From contig CM069877.1 in the NCBI GenBank assembly GCA_036172665.1, positions 12,234,501-12,298,500 on the forward strand: a stretch of DNA of 64,000 nt, in the 5' to 3' direction. The stretch is from Prosopocoilus inquinatus (lineage: Eukaryota; Arthropoda; Insecta; Coleoptera; Lucanidae). This document shows, piece by piece, positions 1 to 10,257 of this stretch (positions within the stretch are counted from its first letter, which is position 1; each line of letters opens with the position of its first letter). A program made the position numbers and the translations under genes. Under the pieces are notes generated by a model, which saw only the letters and a program-made list of their open reading frames with translations, had not been told where the DNA came from and ran no database searches.

Positions 1-66
1 TTTTCAATCGGCAGCAAGCGATAAACGCAGGAAATACGTGTTTATCGACCAATTCGTGCACTTCAG
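1..66 (-). CDS. Candidate downstream exon fragment, possibly of the TMEM214-like gene
   Basis: On the minus strand a pyrimidine-rich stretch ending in TTCGTCAG (down to 67) could be a splice acceptor. It is followed by a frame open to the window edge, starting after two bases and reading EVHELVDKHVFPAFIACCRL. The composition is protein-like. It lies on the correct strand, downstream of the last recognised TMEM214-like exon (10115), whose C-terminal third is missing. The intron would be about 10 kb. With only 66 bases, one other frame is open for most of its length, so this is a weak inference. It could equally be chance or belong to another gene. Confidence 0.22.
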
Positions 67-170
67 CTGACGAAGAAGGAATTAATAATTGGAGACGGCA
101 CATGCGCTTTCAAATGACGCGCGCAAGATGCACGTATTTGCAGGGCTGCGTTCAGAAAGTGCGCTTCAGG

Positions 171-240
171 CGAAAGCAAAAAATAGGTGTAGTTAATTAC
201 AGTTTCCTGTAATTTTCTTTCTCAAAATGGTTTTCTCATG
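171..240. repeat. Solo arm of the CGAAAGCAAAA inverted-repeat family
   Basis: Starts with CGAAAGCAAAAAATA and contains TTACAGTTTCCTGTAAT followed by a TTTCTTTCTC-AAAATGG stretch. This is the terminal arm seen in the complete element at 3759-3984. No opposite arm is found nearby, so it is a fragment. Confidence 0.55.
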
Positions 241-307
241 TATAATTTGTTCACAAATCAAAAAACCACCACCTGTTGGTCATATATATTTGAAGTTTCA
301 AATTAGC

Positions 308-521
308 CGTGTTCTTTTTGCCACAAATCTCATTTCAACTCAGGTAAACGTCATTTCCGTTGACATGAACAAGTAAGTTTGAACTGTGATTTCTCACTCT
401 TTCACTCGTGCAGTCCTATTGGTTGGCAGATTAAAATACACATTCAAACTTACTTGCTCGCGCGAACGGAAATGACGTTTATCTGAGCTGAAGTGAGTTT
501 TGCTGTAAATAGAACACACCT
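308..521. mobile_element. MITE-like inverted repeat, about 214 bp
   Basis: The two halves are imperfect inverted copies about 90 bp long. GTGTTCTTTTTGCC through AACGTCATTTCCGTT and AAGTAAGTTTGAA on the left are mirrored on the right by TTCAAACTTACTT, AACGGAAATGACGTT and AAATAGAACAC. There is no coding capacity. A non-autonomous DNA transposon is the simplest reading. I could not define a target-site duplication. Confidence 0.6.
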
Positions 522-589
522 ATTATGTCATGTTAAGGTATTTATCAAATCAATTTTAGTATTTATTATATTATTCATATTTATGTACT

Positions 590-696
590 GTTACGCTCAA
601 CTTAAATGATACTCCTGTATGCCGACCACACCCTTAAGAATGTTTAGCGTAAGGGCTACGAAACTGTCAAATGGTATCATTTAAGTTGAGCGTAGT
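590..696. repeat. Short inverted repeat, about 22-bp arms
   Basis: The left arm TACGCTCAACTTAAATGATAC and the right arm GTATCATTTAAGTTGAGCGTA are exact reverse complements around a spacer of about 60 bases. It is probably a very small MITE. Confidence 0.55.
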
Positions 697-3111
697 AGTA
701 CATTTTGAGAAGCTTTTTCAATGCCTGTAAGTAGAAAAATATTCATCAAGCATTAATCATCATATTAAATTTATTAAAAATTCAAAACTCATAATCTTCT
801 CATTTATTTCAAACACTTGTCATTTTGTTATCAAATTTCTAACTAGGACACTTTCCCAGTTATATTTTCCATAAGGCAACATCGGCCGTGGTATTTTAAT
901 TTGTGAACAAATTATAAGTGCCCCCGCCGCGATTCGCTGTAATAATTAATTTCGCTGTGTCGCAAGAAAAGTAATCGCTATCTTTGGCTGAACGCAGCCT
1001 AGTCATAAGTTATCTTAAAATATTTTCGGAATTCACAACCGCTCAGTCAATATTAACTGTTTCTGGCTGAACGTAACTATTATATACCAAAAAACGCAAG
1101 TAAAAAAATTGTCAAACGCCAAAATTAAGTTTTTCCTTTTGTAGCCACGACGAAAGCGGTCGCTGCAAATGACTGAACGCAGACTACGTACTTACAAACC
1201 ATCTTCAAGTGCTTTTGAAAGTCAATCTTTCAGTAAAATTGAATTTCTAATCGCTATTTCTGGCTGAACGCACAGACGTATCTTGAAATATGGACAAAAT
1301 TCACAACCGTTCAGTTTCAATTCGCAATCGCTGTTTCTGGCTGAACGTAACTGTCGTAACTAATAGAAACGAGCAAAGGCAAGTCAAAGGCGTCAAATGG
1401 CAGTTCATCTTAAAATATTTTTGGCAAATACAATAGGTACATAACCGTTCAGTCAACTTTCGTTCGCTACGATTCTCTAGAATTAAGCGCTTCGTCCTGT
1501 AGCAAAGAAGAAAGCATTCGCTATGTATGGCTGAACGCGGCCAAACCATCTACAAATATTTTCGAAGTTCGGTCAAATTTAATTTCCAGTCGCTATTTTT
1601 GGTTGAACGTAACCGTTTTAAAGAAGTTTTGGAACACAAAAAATTTGTCTTATTAAAATATTTTTGAAATACACGATATATAACCTATATATATATTATT
1701 TTCGTTCGTAACGATCCGTTAAAATTAAGTTTTTGCTTTTGTATCCACGACGAAAGCGGTCGCTGCAAATGGCTGAACGCACACTTTGCACTTACAGAAA
1801 AATTGACTAAATGGTTGTCTCGTACAAGTGCCCCCGCTGCGATTCGCTGTAATAATTATTATGAATTTCGCTATCTTTGGCTGAACGCAGCCTAGTCATA
1901 AACCATGTTCAAATACTTTCAGAATTCACAACCGCCCAGTCGATTTCAATTTGCAATCGCTGTTTCTGGCTGAACGTAACTATTATAAACCAGCAAAGGC
2001 AAGTAAAAAGAATTCGTCAAACGGCGGCCAATTTCCGTCCGCTATGATTCGCTAGAATTAAGCGCTTCGTCATGTAGCAACGAAGAGATTCGCTGTAATA
2101 ATTAAGAATTTCGCTCTGTAGCAAGAAAAGTAATCACTATCTTTGACTGAACGCAACCTAATAATAAACCATCTTAAAATATTTTCGGATTTCACGACGA
2201 CGAGTCAATATTAATTTGCAATCGCTGTTTCTGGTTGAACGTAACTATTATAAACCTGCAAAGGCAAGTAAAAAAATCGTAAAACGGCGGTTTATCTTAA
2301 AATATCTTTGGCAAACACAATAGGTACATAACCATTCAGCCAAGTTTCGTTCGCTGTGATTCGATAGAATGAAGCGCTTCGTCCTGTAGCAACGAAGAAA
2401 GCATTCACTATACCTGGCTGAACGTAACTAAACAATCTATAATATAATATTTTCGAATTTCGGCCAAATTTAATTTCCAATCGCTATTTTTGGTTGAACG
2501 TAACCATTATTAAACAAATTGGAGAAAGCAAAAAAAAAATATATCTCAAAAATGGAGTTTGTTTTAAAAAAATATCTTTGGAATACACGATACATAAACG
2601 TTCAACCAATTTTCGTTCGCTGAGATCCGCTCAAATGAGTTTTTCTTTTTGTAGCCACGACGAAAGTGGTCGCTGCAAATGGCTGAACGCAGACTGTGTA
2701 CTAACAAAACCATCTTCAAGTGTTTTTGCAAATCAACCGTTCGGCCAAATTTAAAACTTCCAATCGCTAATTTTGGTTGAATGGATTATAAAAAGTTATG
2801 AAATAGCAAAAAAAAAATTGTCGGAAAAAGCAGTTTGTCTTAAAAAATATCTTTGGAAAACACGACACAACCGTTCAACCAATTTTCGTTCGCTACGATC
2901 CGCTAAAATTAAATTTTTCCTCTTGTGGAAAACGCGGACTCTGTACGAACAGACTATCTTCAAGTGTATTTGAAAATCAACCGTTCAGCCAAATTTAATT
3001 TCCGGCTGAACGCACAGACCTATCTTGAAATATTTTTAAAATCACAACCGTTCAACCAATTTGATTCGTTCTAATCGCTGTTTCTGGCTGAAGGTAACTA
3101 CTGTAAACTGC

Positions 3112-3219
3112 AGTTTATGACTTAGTTCAAATGCATCCGGATACGCAAAATATTTATTGCGGATCGACTCGCAATAAATATTTTGCGTATCCGGATGCAT
3201 TTGAACTAAGTCATAAACT
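3112..3219. repeat. Perfect 50-bp-arm palindrome with 8-base loop
   Basis: The left arm 3112-3161 (begins AGTTTATGACTTAGTTCAAA) and the right arm 3170-3219 are exact reverse complements, separated by GATCGACT. It interrupts the GGCTGAACG array. Part of the arm (CCGCAATAAATATTTTG) recurs imperfectly at about 3263-3280. Confidence 0.9.
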
Positions 3220-3300
3220 TCTGATTGGTTCTCCAAAAAAAAAAAAAAATCAGTCAAAAACAATCCGCAATAAATATTTTGTGTAGGAATTCGGAGTATA

Positions 3301-3331
3301 AGATAAGCTTGGTTCAAACGAAGCTTATCTG
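3301..3331. repeat. Small hairpin
   Basis: AGATAAGCTT and AAGCTTATCT are inverted copies separated by about 11 bases, just downstream of the large palindrome. Confidence 0.5.
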
Positions 3332-3758
3332 TTCAGTTAATTTTCGTGCGCTCGACGAAAGCAGTCGCTAGCTCTGGCTGAACGTAACCGGGTACTTGGA
3401 AGAAAGTGTAAAATTACAATAAACGATTCGCCTATTTACAGTGGTTGGGCCACCGTCAAATGTTTTTGGAATTCACTCACAACAAACACAACCGTTCACC
3501 TAATGTTCATTCGCAACGGAAGCGGTCGCTGTCTCTGGCTGAACGCAGCAGTCATTTTAAACAAACAAGTGAGCGATGAGGGGTAAAAATATCGTTGGAA
3601 CTTGCGTAAATCAATTTTTAAAAAATCCCTCAAATGAGTTTTAAATATTAGACGTAAGACAAGTTTCATTGAAGTCTACTTTGTTTTGAAAATATAAATA
3701 ACAGCTGTCAAAAGTCACTTTAGAATGCGAGGTAAACATATCTAAAATTGTTATACAA

Positions 3759-3984
3759 TCGAAAGCAAAAAGGTATCAGACAGTAATGATTACAGTTACC
3801 TGTAATTTTTCTTTCTCCAAAATGGTATTGTTTAAAACGTGACACTTAAAATTTTTCAAAACTTTTAGATTTGACAAGCTTTTGTAAAATTTGCGAAGTC
3901 GTATTTACACAATACCATTTTGGAGAAAGAAAAATTACAGGAAACTGTAATAATTATTGTCTGCTATTTTTTTTTTGCTTTCGA
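3759..3984. mobile_element. CGAAAGCAAAA MITE family, complete copy (226 bp)
   Basis: The ends are TCGAAAGCAAAAA and TTTTTGCTTTCGA. The long terminal arms each include TTACAG-TTNCCTGTAAT and a TTTCTTTCTCCAAAATGGTA block in inverse orientation. The core is AT-rich and non-coding. Related whole or partial copies lie at 171, 11125-11881, 13950, 14455 and 24207-24394. No convincing target duplication was seen. Confidence 0.7.
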
Positions 3985-4257
3985 CCCTAAATTACTGATC
4001 AAATGAAACGGGCGTTGAATGATCCTGATCCTAAATTAATAATTTTCAAATCACTTCGTACTTTTGCAAATCATCATTTATTCACGTTTTTAATTAATTT
4101 AGAAACGGAAAAACTTATTATCACAATCACCAACCGAATTTCGTGTCGTATGCACTTCCAGCAGCGGCACGTCATTCTTAATTAATTAACATTGAAAGTT
4201 TGAAGTTCAAGGTTAAGGTTCAACGGGTTCAGAATTTGTTTATTAATTACTTTTATA

Positions 4258-4288
4258 CACATACACAAACACACACACACACACATTT
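4258..4288. repeat. CA microsatellite
   Basis: An uninterrupted ACACAC run with a few flanking variants. Confidence 0.8.
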
Positions 4289-4674
4289 ATGTATACTTAC
4301 GTTTTAGAATTTTCAACAACTGATCAAAACGAGTTCTGTTTATTATAATACTTTTCGGAACCTTGAAGCAACTCACCCTTCTTATTTATACAAGGGGCAG
4401 GTATACATACAACCACGAACCGTTAACGTGTTCACAAGAATACAGGAAGACGAGGCATTTCAAAGTCCCCTTTTTTAGGTCTCTGTTGCGTCAATTATTC
4501 TTTCAAACGCAACCTATGATTAATCGGGTAATGGAGACGCCTATGGACGTGAGGGAGGGGGGCGAGTGCAGGGATGTAATACCAAAACCATACTAATTAA
4601 AAAGAGAAACTGTTCTCGAGTGTGAACAAAAAAACAAATCGATTTCCAAAAGTGAGACGCCTACTCAGAATCTA

Positions 4675-4840
4675 CCTTCAAATACTTTTGGAATTCGCTC
4701 GCAATACATAACCGTTCAGCCATTTTCATTCGCTGAACTGAAAGCGATCGCTCGCAATACATAACCGTTCAGCCAATTTTCATTCGCTGAACTGAAAGCG
4801 ATCGCTATCTCCGGCTGAACGCAGCCATTTGAAGAAACAA
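4675..4840. repeat. Detached GGCTGAACG array unit with internal duplication
   Basis: Two copies of a block running from TCGCTCGCAATACATAACCG through GAACTGAAAGCGATCGCT lie side by side, ending in GGCTGAACGCAGCC. They are related to the array at 930-3560. Confidence 0.65.
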
Positions 4841-4879
4841 CTAATGAGGCGTAAAAATGGAAGGAAGAAGTAATAATGT

Positions 4880-6640
4880 GGAAAATAAACATAAAAAAAC
4901 ATCGCTCGAGTTGTTTACAGCCCTTAGAAACAATTGTTAAGAAAAAAAAGAGGATGATAATATAAAGAAACCAAACAAAAGAACATCAATCTAGTTGTTT
5001 ACAGTGGCGACAAAAAAATTGTTAAAACATGATAAGGACGGAAAATTAAAAAAAAAAACATCCAGAGAAAATAAACAAAAGAATATTGCGGAGTTGCACA
5101 CAATAAATAACAATTGCAGTAAGAGAAACAATTGATAACCGAATATCATGAGTAAATTATAGAAAATGGAAACTCTAAACCGTACTGAAAAGAAACAGTT
5201 GAAATAGAAGAAAAGAAAAACAAATGACAATCGCAGCCATTTCGAACAAATAATATGGTAAGTGAAAAGAGAAGGAAGATGTAATAATATTGAAAAAAAA
5301 AAAACAAAAAACATATCGATCGAGTTGCTTAGGGCGATTAGAAACAATTGTCAAAAAAAGACGAAGAGAAACAGCTCCCAGAAGAAAAGAAAAACAAATG
5401 ACAATCGCAGTTATTTCAAACAAGTAATATGTTAAGTGAAAAGGGGAGGAAAACGTAATACTGAAAAAAAAACAAAAAAAAATATCGATTGAGTTGTTTA
5501 AGGCGATTAGAAACAATTATCGAAAAAAGAGGAAGACGATTATATAAATAAACGAAACAAAAGAAAATCAATCTAAGTTGTTTACAGTGATGACAAAATA
5601 ATTGTTAAAATATTACAAAGAATAAAAAAAAACAAATAGAAAATTAAAGAAAAAAACGCACCGGAGAAAAACATTGAAAATAAACAAAAGAATAATGCGG
5701 AGTTGCACACAATAAATGGCAATTGCAGTAAGAGAAACAATTGATAACCGACCGTCATCAGTGGAATATAGAAAATGAAAACTCTAAACCGTATTGGAAA
5801 GAAACAATTGCTAGAAGAAAAAAAAACAAATGACAATCGCAGCCATTTCAAACAAGTAATATGTATGTTATGTAAGTTAAAAAAGGAAAGAAGATGTAAT
5901 GATATGGAAAAGACACAAAAAAAATATCGATCGAGTTGTTTAGAGCGATTAGAAACAATTGTCAAAAAAAGACGAAGACGATTATATAAAGAAACGAAAC
6001 AAAAGAAAATCAATCTAGTTGTTTACAGTGGTGACAAAACAACTGTTGAAATATCACAAAGAATAATAAAAAAAAACAAAAAGAAAATTAAAGAAAAAAA
6101 AACATGACGGAGAAAAACATTGAAAATAAACAAAAGAATACTGCGGAGTTACATACAATAAATAACAATTGCAGTAAGAGAAACAATTGATAACCGACCG
6201 TCATCAATTAAATACAGAAAAGAAAAACTCTAAACCGTATTGGAAAGAAACAGTTGCTAGAAGAAAAAAAAACAACCGACAATCGCAGCCATTTCAAACA
6301 AGTAATATGGTAAGTCAAAAGGGAAGGAAGATGTAATAATATGGAAAAGAAACAAAAAAATATCGATCGAGTTGTTTACGGCGATTAGAAACAATTGTCG
6401 AGAAAACATGAAAAGAGGAACGCGATAACATAAAGCAACGAAACAAAAAAAGAAAATCTGTCTAATTGTTTACAGTGGTGACAAAAGAATCGTTAAAATA
6501 TCACAAAGAATAAAAAGAAAACAACCGGAAAATTAAAAAGAAGCATCGGAGAAAAACACTGAAAGTAAACAAAAGAATATTGCGGAGTTGCAAACAATAA
6601 TTAACAATTGCAGGACGAGAAACAATTGATAACCGTATTG
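4880..6640. repeat. A-rich tandem array, about 440-bp unit, about four copies
   Basis: Landmarks recur in order: TTGCGGAGTTGCACACAATAAA near 5088, 5697, 6142 and 6579; ATATCGATCGAGTTGTTTA near 5312, 5490, 5930 and 6365; and AGTTGTTTACAGTGGTGAC near 4992, 5576, 6016 and 6465. Spacing is about 440 bases apart from an internal rearrangement in the first copies. The plus strand is strongly A-rich and T-poor. The open frames across it are a consequence of that skew. Confidence 0.8.
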
Positions 6641-7690
6641 GAAAAGACAGTTGCTAGAAGAAAAACAAAAAAAAAAAAACAAATAACAATCGCAAACAAC
6701 GGAATTTGCATTCAGACATTCAAAAGTGCACTCAAAAGTGGACAGAAACAATTGCAAGAAGGAAAAAGGATTATCAAACTCGATAAAATACAAAATACAA
6801 AAAAAAAAACAAAAATTCTAAACCACACTGGAAAGGAACGGTTGCAATAGGAAAACAAAAGCAATTGACAATCGTAAACCTACACAGAATGAAAATTCAA
6901 AACCGCATAAAAAAAATAAACATTTGCAATAAGAAAAACAATTGACAATCGCTGTAGAAGCGTAAAATTAAAATTCAGAAGCATGTTGGAAACTAACAGT
7001 TGCAAAAGAAAAGACAATTGACAATCGTGAATAATAAAATACGTGCGCTAAATGAAAATATCCATAACCCTATCGGGAAGAAACAATTGCACGAAAAAAA
7101 ATTGACAATCGTTCGAGAACAATACACAACGCACAAAATGAAAATTCAAAAACAAATCGTAAAGAAACAGTTACAAAAGAAAAACAATTGACAATTATGA
7201 ACAAGAAAAAAGTATACAAAATGAAAATTCAAAACTTAATTGAAAAAAAAAACAATTGACTACTGCTGAAAAATAAAATACCTATACAAAATGAAAATTC
7301 AAAAGTATACTGCAAAAAAAAACCAATTGACAATCGTGAACAAAAAAATAAGTACAAAACTTCAAAAATGGGAAAGAAATTGACAATCGCTCTCGGAAAT
7401 TATAAAATACAAAACCATATTGAAAAAAAAAAAATAATTCCAAGAAGAAAAACAATTACATATTGACAATCACTCGAAAATAGCGTAAAATATATAAAAT
7501 TGAGTGTTCAAAACCACATTGGAAAGAAACAGTTGAAAGAAAAAGAATTGTTGAAAGTTGAAAGGAAAATAATTGAGAATCGTGTGAACGATAACAGAAA
7601 ACGAAAAATGCAAAATCGTATTGGAAACGAAACAATTATTGCAAGAAAAAAAATAACTGACGATCGCTCGTGAACAATAAAATATGCTAT
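6640..7690. repeat. Degenerate short-unit A-rich array
   Basis: Repeats of ACAATTGACAATCG, AAAATGAAAATTCAAAACC and GGAAAGAAACAGTTGCA recur every 70-120 bases. It is continuous with the preceding array and probably derived from it. No gene is seen. Confidence 0.65.
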
Positions 7691-7840
7691 CGAAAATTTT
7701 TTAAAACGAAGTGAAGAGTAAGAAATGAAAAATTAATTCGTCAGAGGAGAATAAAAATGAAATGAGGAATACTATTATTAAATAAATAACAATGATATAG
7801 TCATGAAACAATTTTTGAAAAATAAACTAAAAAAAAAAAT

Positions 7841-8012
7841 AAGTAGAAAGTTTTTTTAATCTCAAACCGGACAGAAAAATGAAAGGAAACACACTCAACG
7901 TTTCGCTATAGATTTATAGCTTCGTCAGGAGTGAAAAAATCTATAGCGAAACGTTGAGTGTGTTTCCCTTCATTTTTCTGTCCGGTTTGAGATTAAAAAA
8001 ACTTTCTACTTA
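7841..8012. mobile_element. Foldback element carrying a hammerhead ribozyme; Penelope-type terminal repeat suspected
   Basis: Two arms of about 72 bp (7841-7912 and 7939-8012) are nearly exact reverse complements, running from AAGTAGAAAGTTTTTTTAAT to GAAACGTTGAGTGTGTTTCC. The centre holds the hammerhead at 7892-7933. The right arm continues into ATTTTCATCGGACAAGA, which also follows the related copy at 60917-61015, so the family is dispersed. Hammerhead motifs of this compact kind are known from Penelope-like elements. The family assignment here is inference because no reverse transcriptase is present. Confidence 0.6.
7892..7933 (-). ncRNA. Type I hammerhead ribozyme (predicted), very short stem III
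   Basis: On the minus strand, 5' to 3': stem I CACTC (7933-7929), core CTGACGA (7928-7922), one extra A (7921), stem II GCTATA-AATC-TATAGC (7920-7905), GAA (7904-7902), palindromic ACGT as stem III (7901-7898), T17 (7897), then stem I GAGTG (7896-7892). Cleavage would fall between 7897 and 7896. All invariant core bases are present. The extra A after A9 is non-canonical. The 4-nt palindromic stem III suggests activity mainly as a dimer, as described for Penelope-type hammerheads. Confidence 0.65.
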
Positions 8013-8019
8013 CTATTTT

Positions 8020-9170
8020 CATCGGACAAGAACAAACTTCAATTAAAAAAAAAAAAATTGGTTGCGGATTGGTGAAAAATTTAAAAACGAAACACAAGCT
8101 GAAAATGCAACCTAAAAAAACATAACCTATTTCCATCAAGGCCAAATTCTTTTCAAAAGCACCAAGAGAATTCAAGTGGAAAACAAATGAAAAACGAAGA
8201 TTCTTTCGGGAGAAAGTCTTTGAAAATTAAAAGATAAAAAAGGAGGAAAAAAACTGGAAAAAATAAAACCCGAGAAAAATTTTTTTAGGAAAAAAAAACT
8301 TAATTTTATTAAAAAAACAGAAGAATACAAGAAATAAATAATAAAAAACAATGATAACAAATCAAATTAAAATAAAAAAGAGAGAAGCTGAGAAGCTTCA
8401 CAATCACAGACAAAAAAAAATTAAGAAATGATATCTGATTTCAAATTAATTCGCGGAAGATGTTAATGAAAACAAAACAAAAGAATGCAAAGAATAATAT
8501 GGACAGGGAAAAAAACAAAAGAGAAATCAATTATTGGATGGAGACGGAAATCTTTTGAAAATCACCGGCAAGATAAAAAGAACAAAAAACTTAAAGTCTG
8601 AGAAATAAAAAAATAATTCGTCAGAGAAAAATAAAAATGAAACGAGAAATACAATTATTATTAAGTAAAAAACCAATGAAATACGAACGAAACAATGTTT
8701 GAAAATAAACAAAAAAAAACTGAAAGAGTGACAAATAAAAAATTCGCTAGAGAAGATTAAAAATTAAAGAGGAATACAATTATTATTAAGTAAAAAAAAC
8801 AATGAAATACAAATGAAACAATGTTTGAAAAATAAACAAACAAAAAAAACTTAAAGAGTGAGAAATAAAAAAATAATTCGTGAGAGAAGAATAAAAATGA
8901 AATGAGGAATACAATTTATATTATCTAAGTAAAAAAACAATGAAATACAAATGAAACAATGTTTGAAAAGTAAACTAAAAAAATCGACGAAATAATGAAG
9001 AAAACGAAAATGGAAAACGTCGGAAAGTTGTTGAAAATCATTGAAAAGACAAAAAAAAAAATGTAGAGTGGGCTAGGAAAAATTAATTTGATAGAAGAGG
9101 GGGGGGGGGCGAATAAAATTAAACAAAAAACAATGAAAGACGAATGAAATATTTTTTCCTGATTTCAGAG
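8020..9170. repeat. A-rich diverged repeats, about 130-bp units
   Basis: The phrase AATGAAATACAAATGAAACA followed by ATGTTTGAAAA recurs near 8673, 8802 and 8938, with relatives at 7785. Each is accompanied by AATAATTCGTCAGAGAAGA. A G10 run lies at about 9100. No gene is seen. Confidence 0.55.
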
Positions 9171-9835
9171 CAGAAATAGTAAGATTGTTAATTTATTAAT
9201 TTTTTAATCACTTTTAAAAATCAGAAGCAATTAATTTTAATAACATGCCTGTTTAAGAAGTAATAAATCAGATTTTTCAAAGGACAAGTCTTAGTACAGG
9301 CAACCCAATTAACACAATCGTTTGTATGGTTACCTATATTGAGTATAATTTTTTTTTTTTTTAACGTGATAAACTTTTACAATTCAAGCAATTTTATTAA
9401 TTTCTTAATATTCAATACAATTCTCTGTTAGTTTCTTCCAATTTTAAACAAATTAGTATTCAAATTTGTATTAAAACAACGAACGTTTTGCCTTTCTCCG
9501 GACGTTGTGAATGTTTTCAATGGTTTTTCCGACTTTTCACGGCGAATAGGAACCCTGAATAAGTTGCATTTTGGAACCCTGAATAAGTTGCATTTTTCTT
9601 TTAAATAATTTACTTCACCGACCTCAGTTTTTACTGATTTGAAAAAAAAAATTAACAAAGATTATTTTTATTACCTGCCTCTGTAAATATTTCGACATTT
9701 GATTAGCCATAATCAGCGAATTTGTCCATCCACTTGTTTGCACACCCTCTCAAACTGACAATTTAATAAAAGTAACTAAATCTGACACTGACGTGAAAAT
9801 AAAAGTGCCTAATCATCCATCCATCAATAAGTGTT
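9171..9835. other. Non-coding stretch, probable TMEM214-like intron or flank
   Basis: AT-rich sequence with no convincing exon. A short duplication of GGAACCCTGAATAAGTTGCA lies at about 9550-9590. Nothing else is recognised. Confidence 0.4.
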
Positions 9836-10060
9836 TTCTTTCGCTTAAAAGTTTGAATCGTGTTTCGAATAGTTTGGACCTGAATTTCGTAGTTGTTGCA
9901 ACAAAACATCTGACTTCAATTTTTGATTGACAGTTGATTTGCAAACAACCATAATTCAATCCAAACAAGTTTTAAAAATAGAGAGATTCAAAGAAAAGAA
10001 TGTCTATTTTCGAATCAAAACAGTTTTGGATCACGATTGTGTGAGCGAAAGAAAGCACCT
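9836..10060. repeat. Dispersed repeat, also in the 25-29 kb tandem block and at 62.2 kb
   Basis: Contains GTAGTTGTTGCAACA, AAAAATAGAGAGATTCAAAG and TTGTGAGCGAAAGAAAGCAC in fixed order. The same series occurs at 25471-25680, 26963-27150 and 28413-28600. A partial copy without the GAGCGAAAG block lies on the opposite strand at about 62195-62400. Confidence 0.7.
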
Positions 10061-10114
10061 AATCATCAATCAATCAATAAATTACGACTCAACGAAAATT
10101 TTTTTATTGCTTAC

Positions 10115-10257
10115 CCTTAAGGCTTCCACGACTTCCAGAACCCCCTCGTCTTTCTTCTTCTTCATCATCAGCTCCTCGTTGGTCGCCTCGAAGGTTTTCA
10201 GTAAATCCCCCAGCATTTTCCTGTTCAGTTTTTTGAAGAAAGAAAACCAGTGTTTCT
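10115..10257 (-). CDS. TMEM214: TMEM214-like exon 6
   Basis: Acceptor TTTTCATTGTAG, donor AGG|GTAAGC. The split codon G|AG continues from exon 5. It encodes EKHWFSFFKKLNRKMLGDLL and a Lys/Glu-rich coiled stretch ending VLEVVEALR. It ends in phase 0 with no stop, so at least one more exon is required. Confidence 0.75.

Larger units (their letters stand above)
930..3560. repeat. Degenerate tandem array built on a GGCTGAACG(C/T)A motif
   Basis: About 20 occurrences of (T)GG(C/T)TGAACG(C/T)A are spaced about 80-180 bases apart. Recurring companion blocks are AATCGCTATTTCTGG, TCTTAAAATATTTTTGG, ACAACCGTTCAGCCAA and TTTCGTTCGCTACGATTCGCT. Units are shuffled and diverged rather than uniform. It resembles an old complex satellite. 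Short open frames within it are out of phase between units and do not look coding. Confidence 0.75.

Noticed and set aside
4991..6107. Several long open frames on both strands in the A-rich array
   Set aside because: They arise from T-poor, A-rich repeats. Translations are Lys/Asn- or Phe/Ser-rich, and frames are not conserved between units.
9667..9757. Possible terminal exon of the TMEM214-like gene (FERVCKQVDGQIR then stop)
   Set aside because: The acceptor is weak, the peptide is only 13 residues, and the expected membrane helices are absent.
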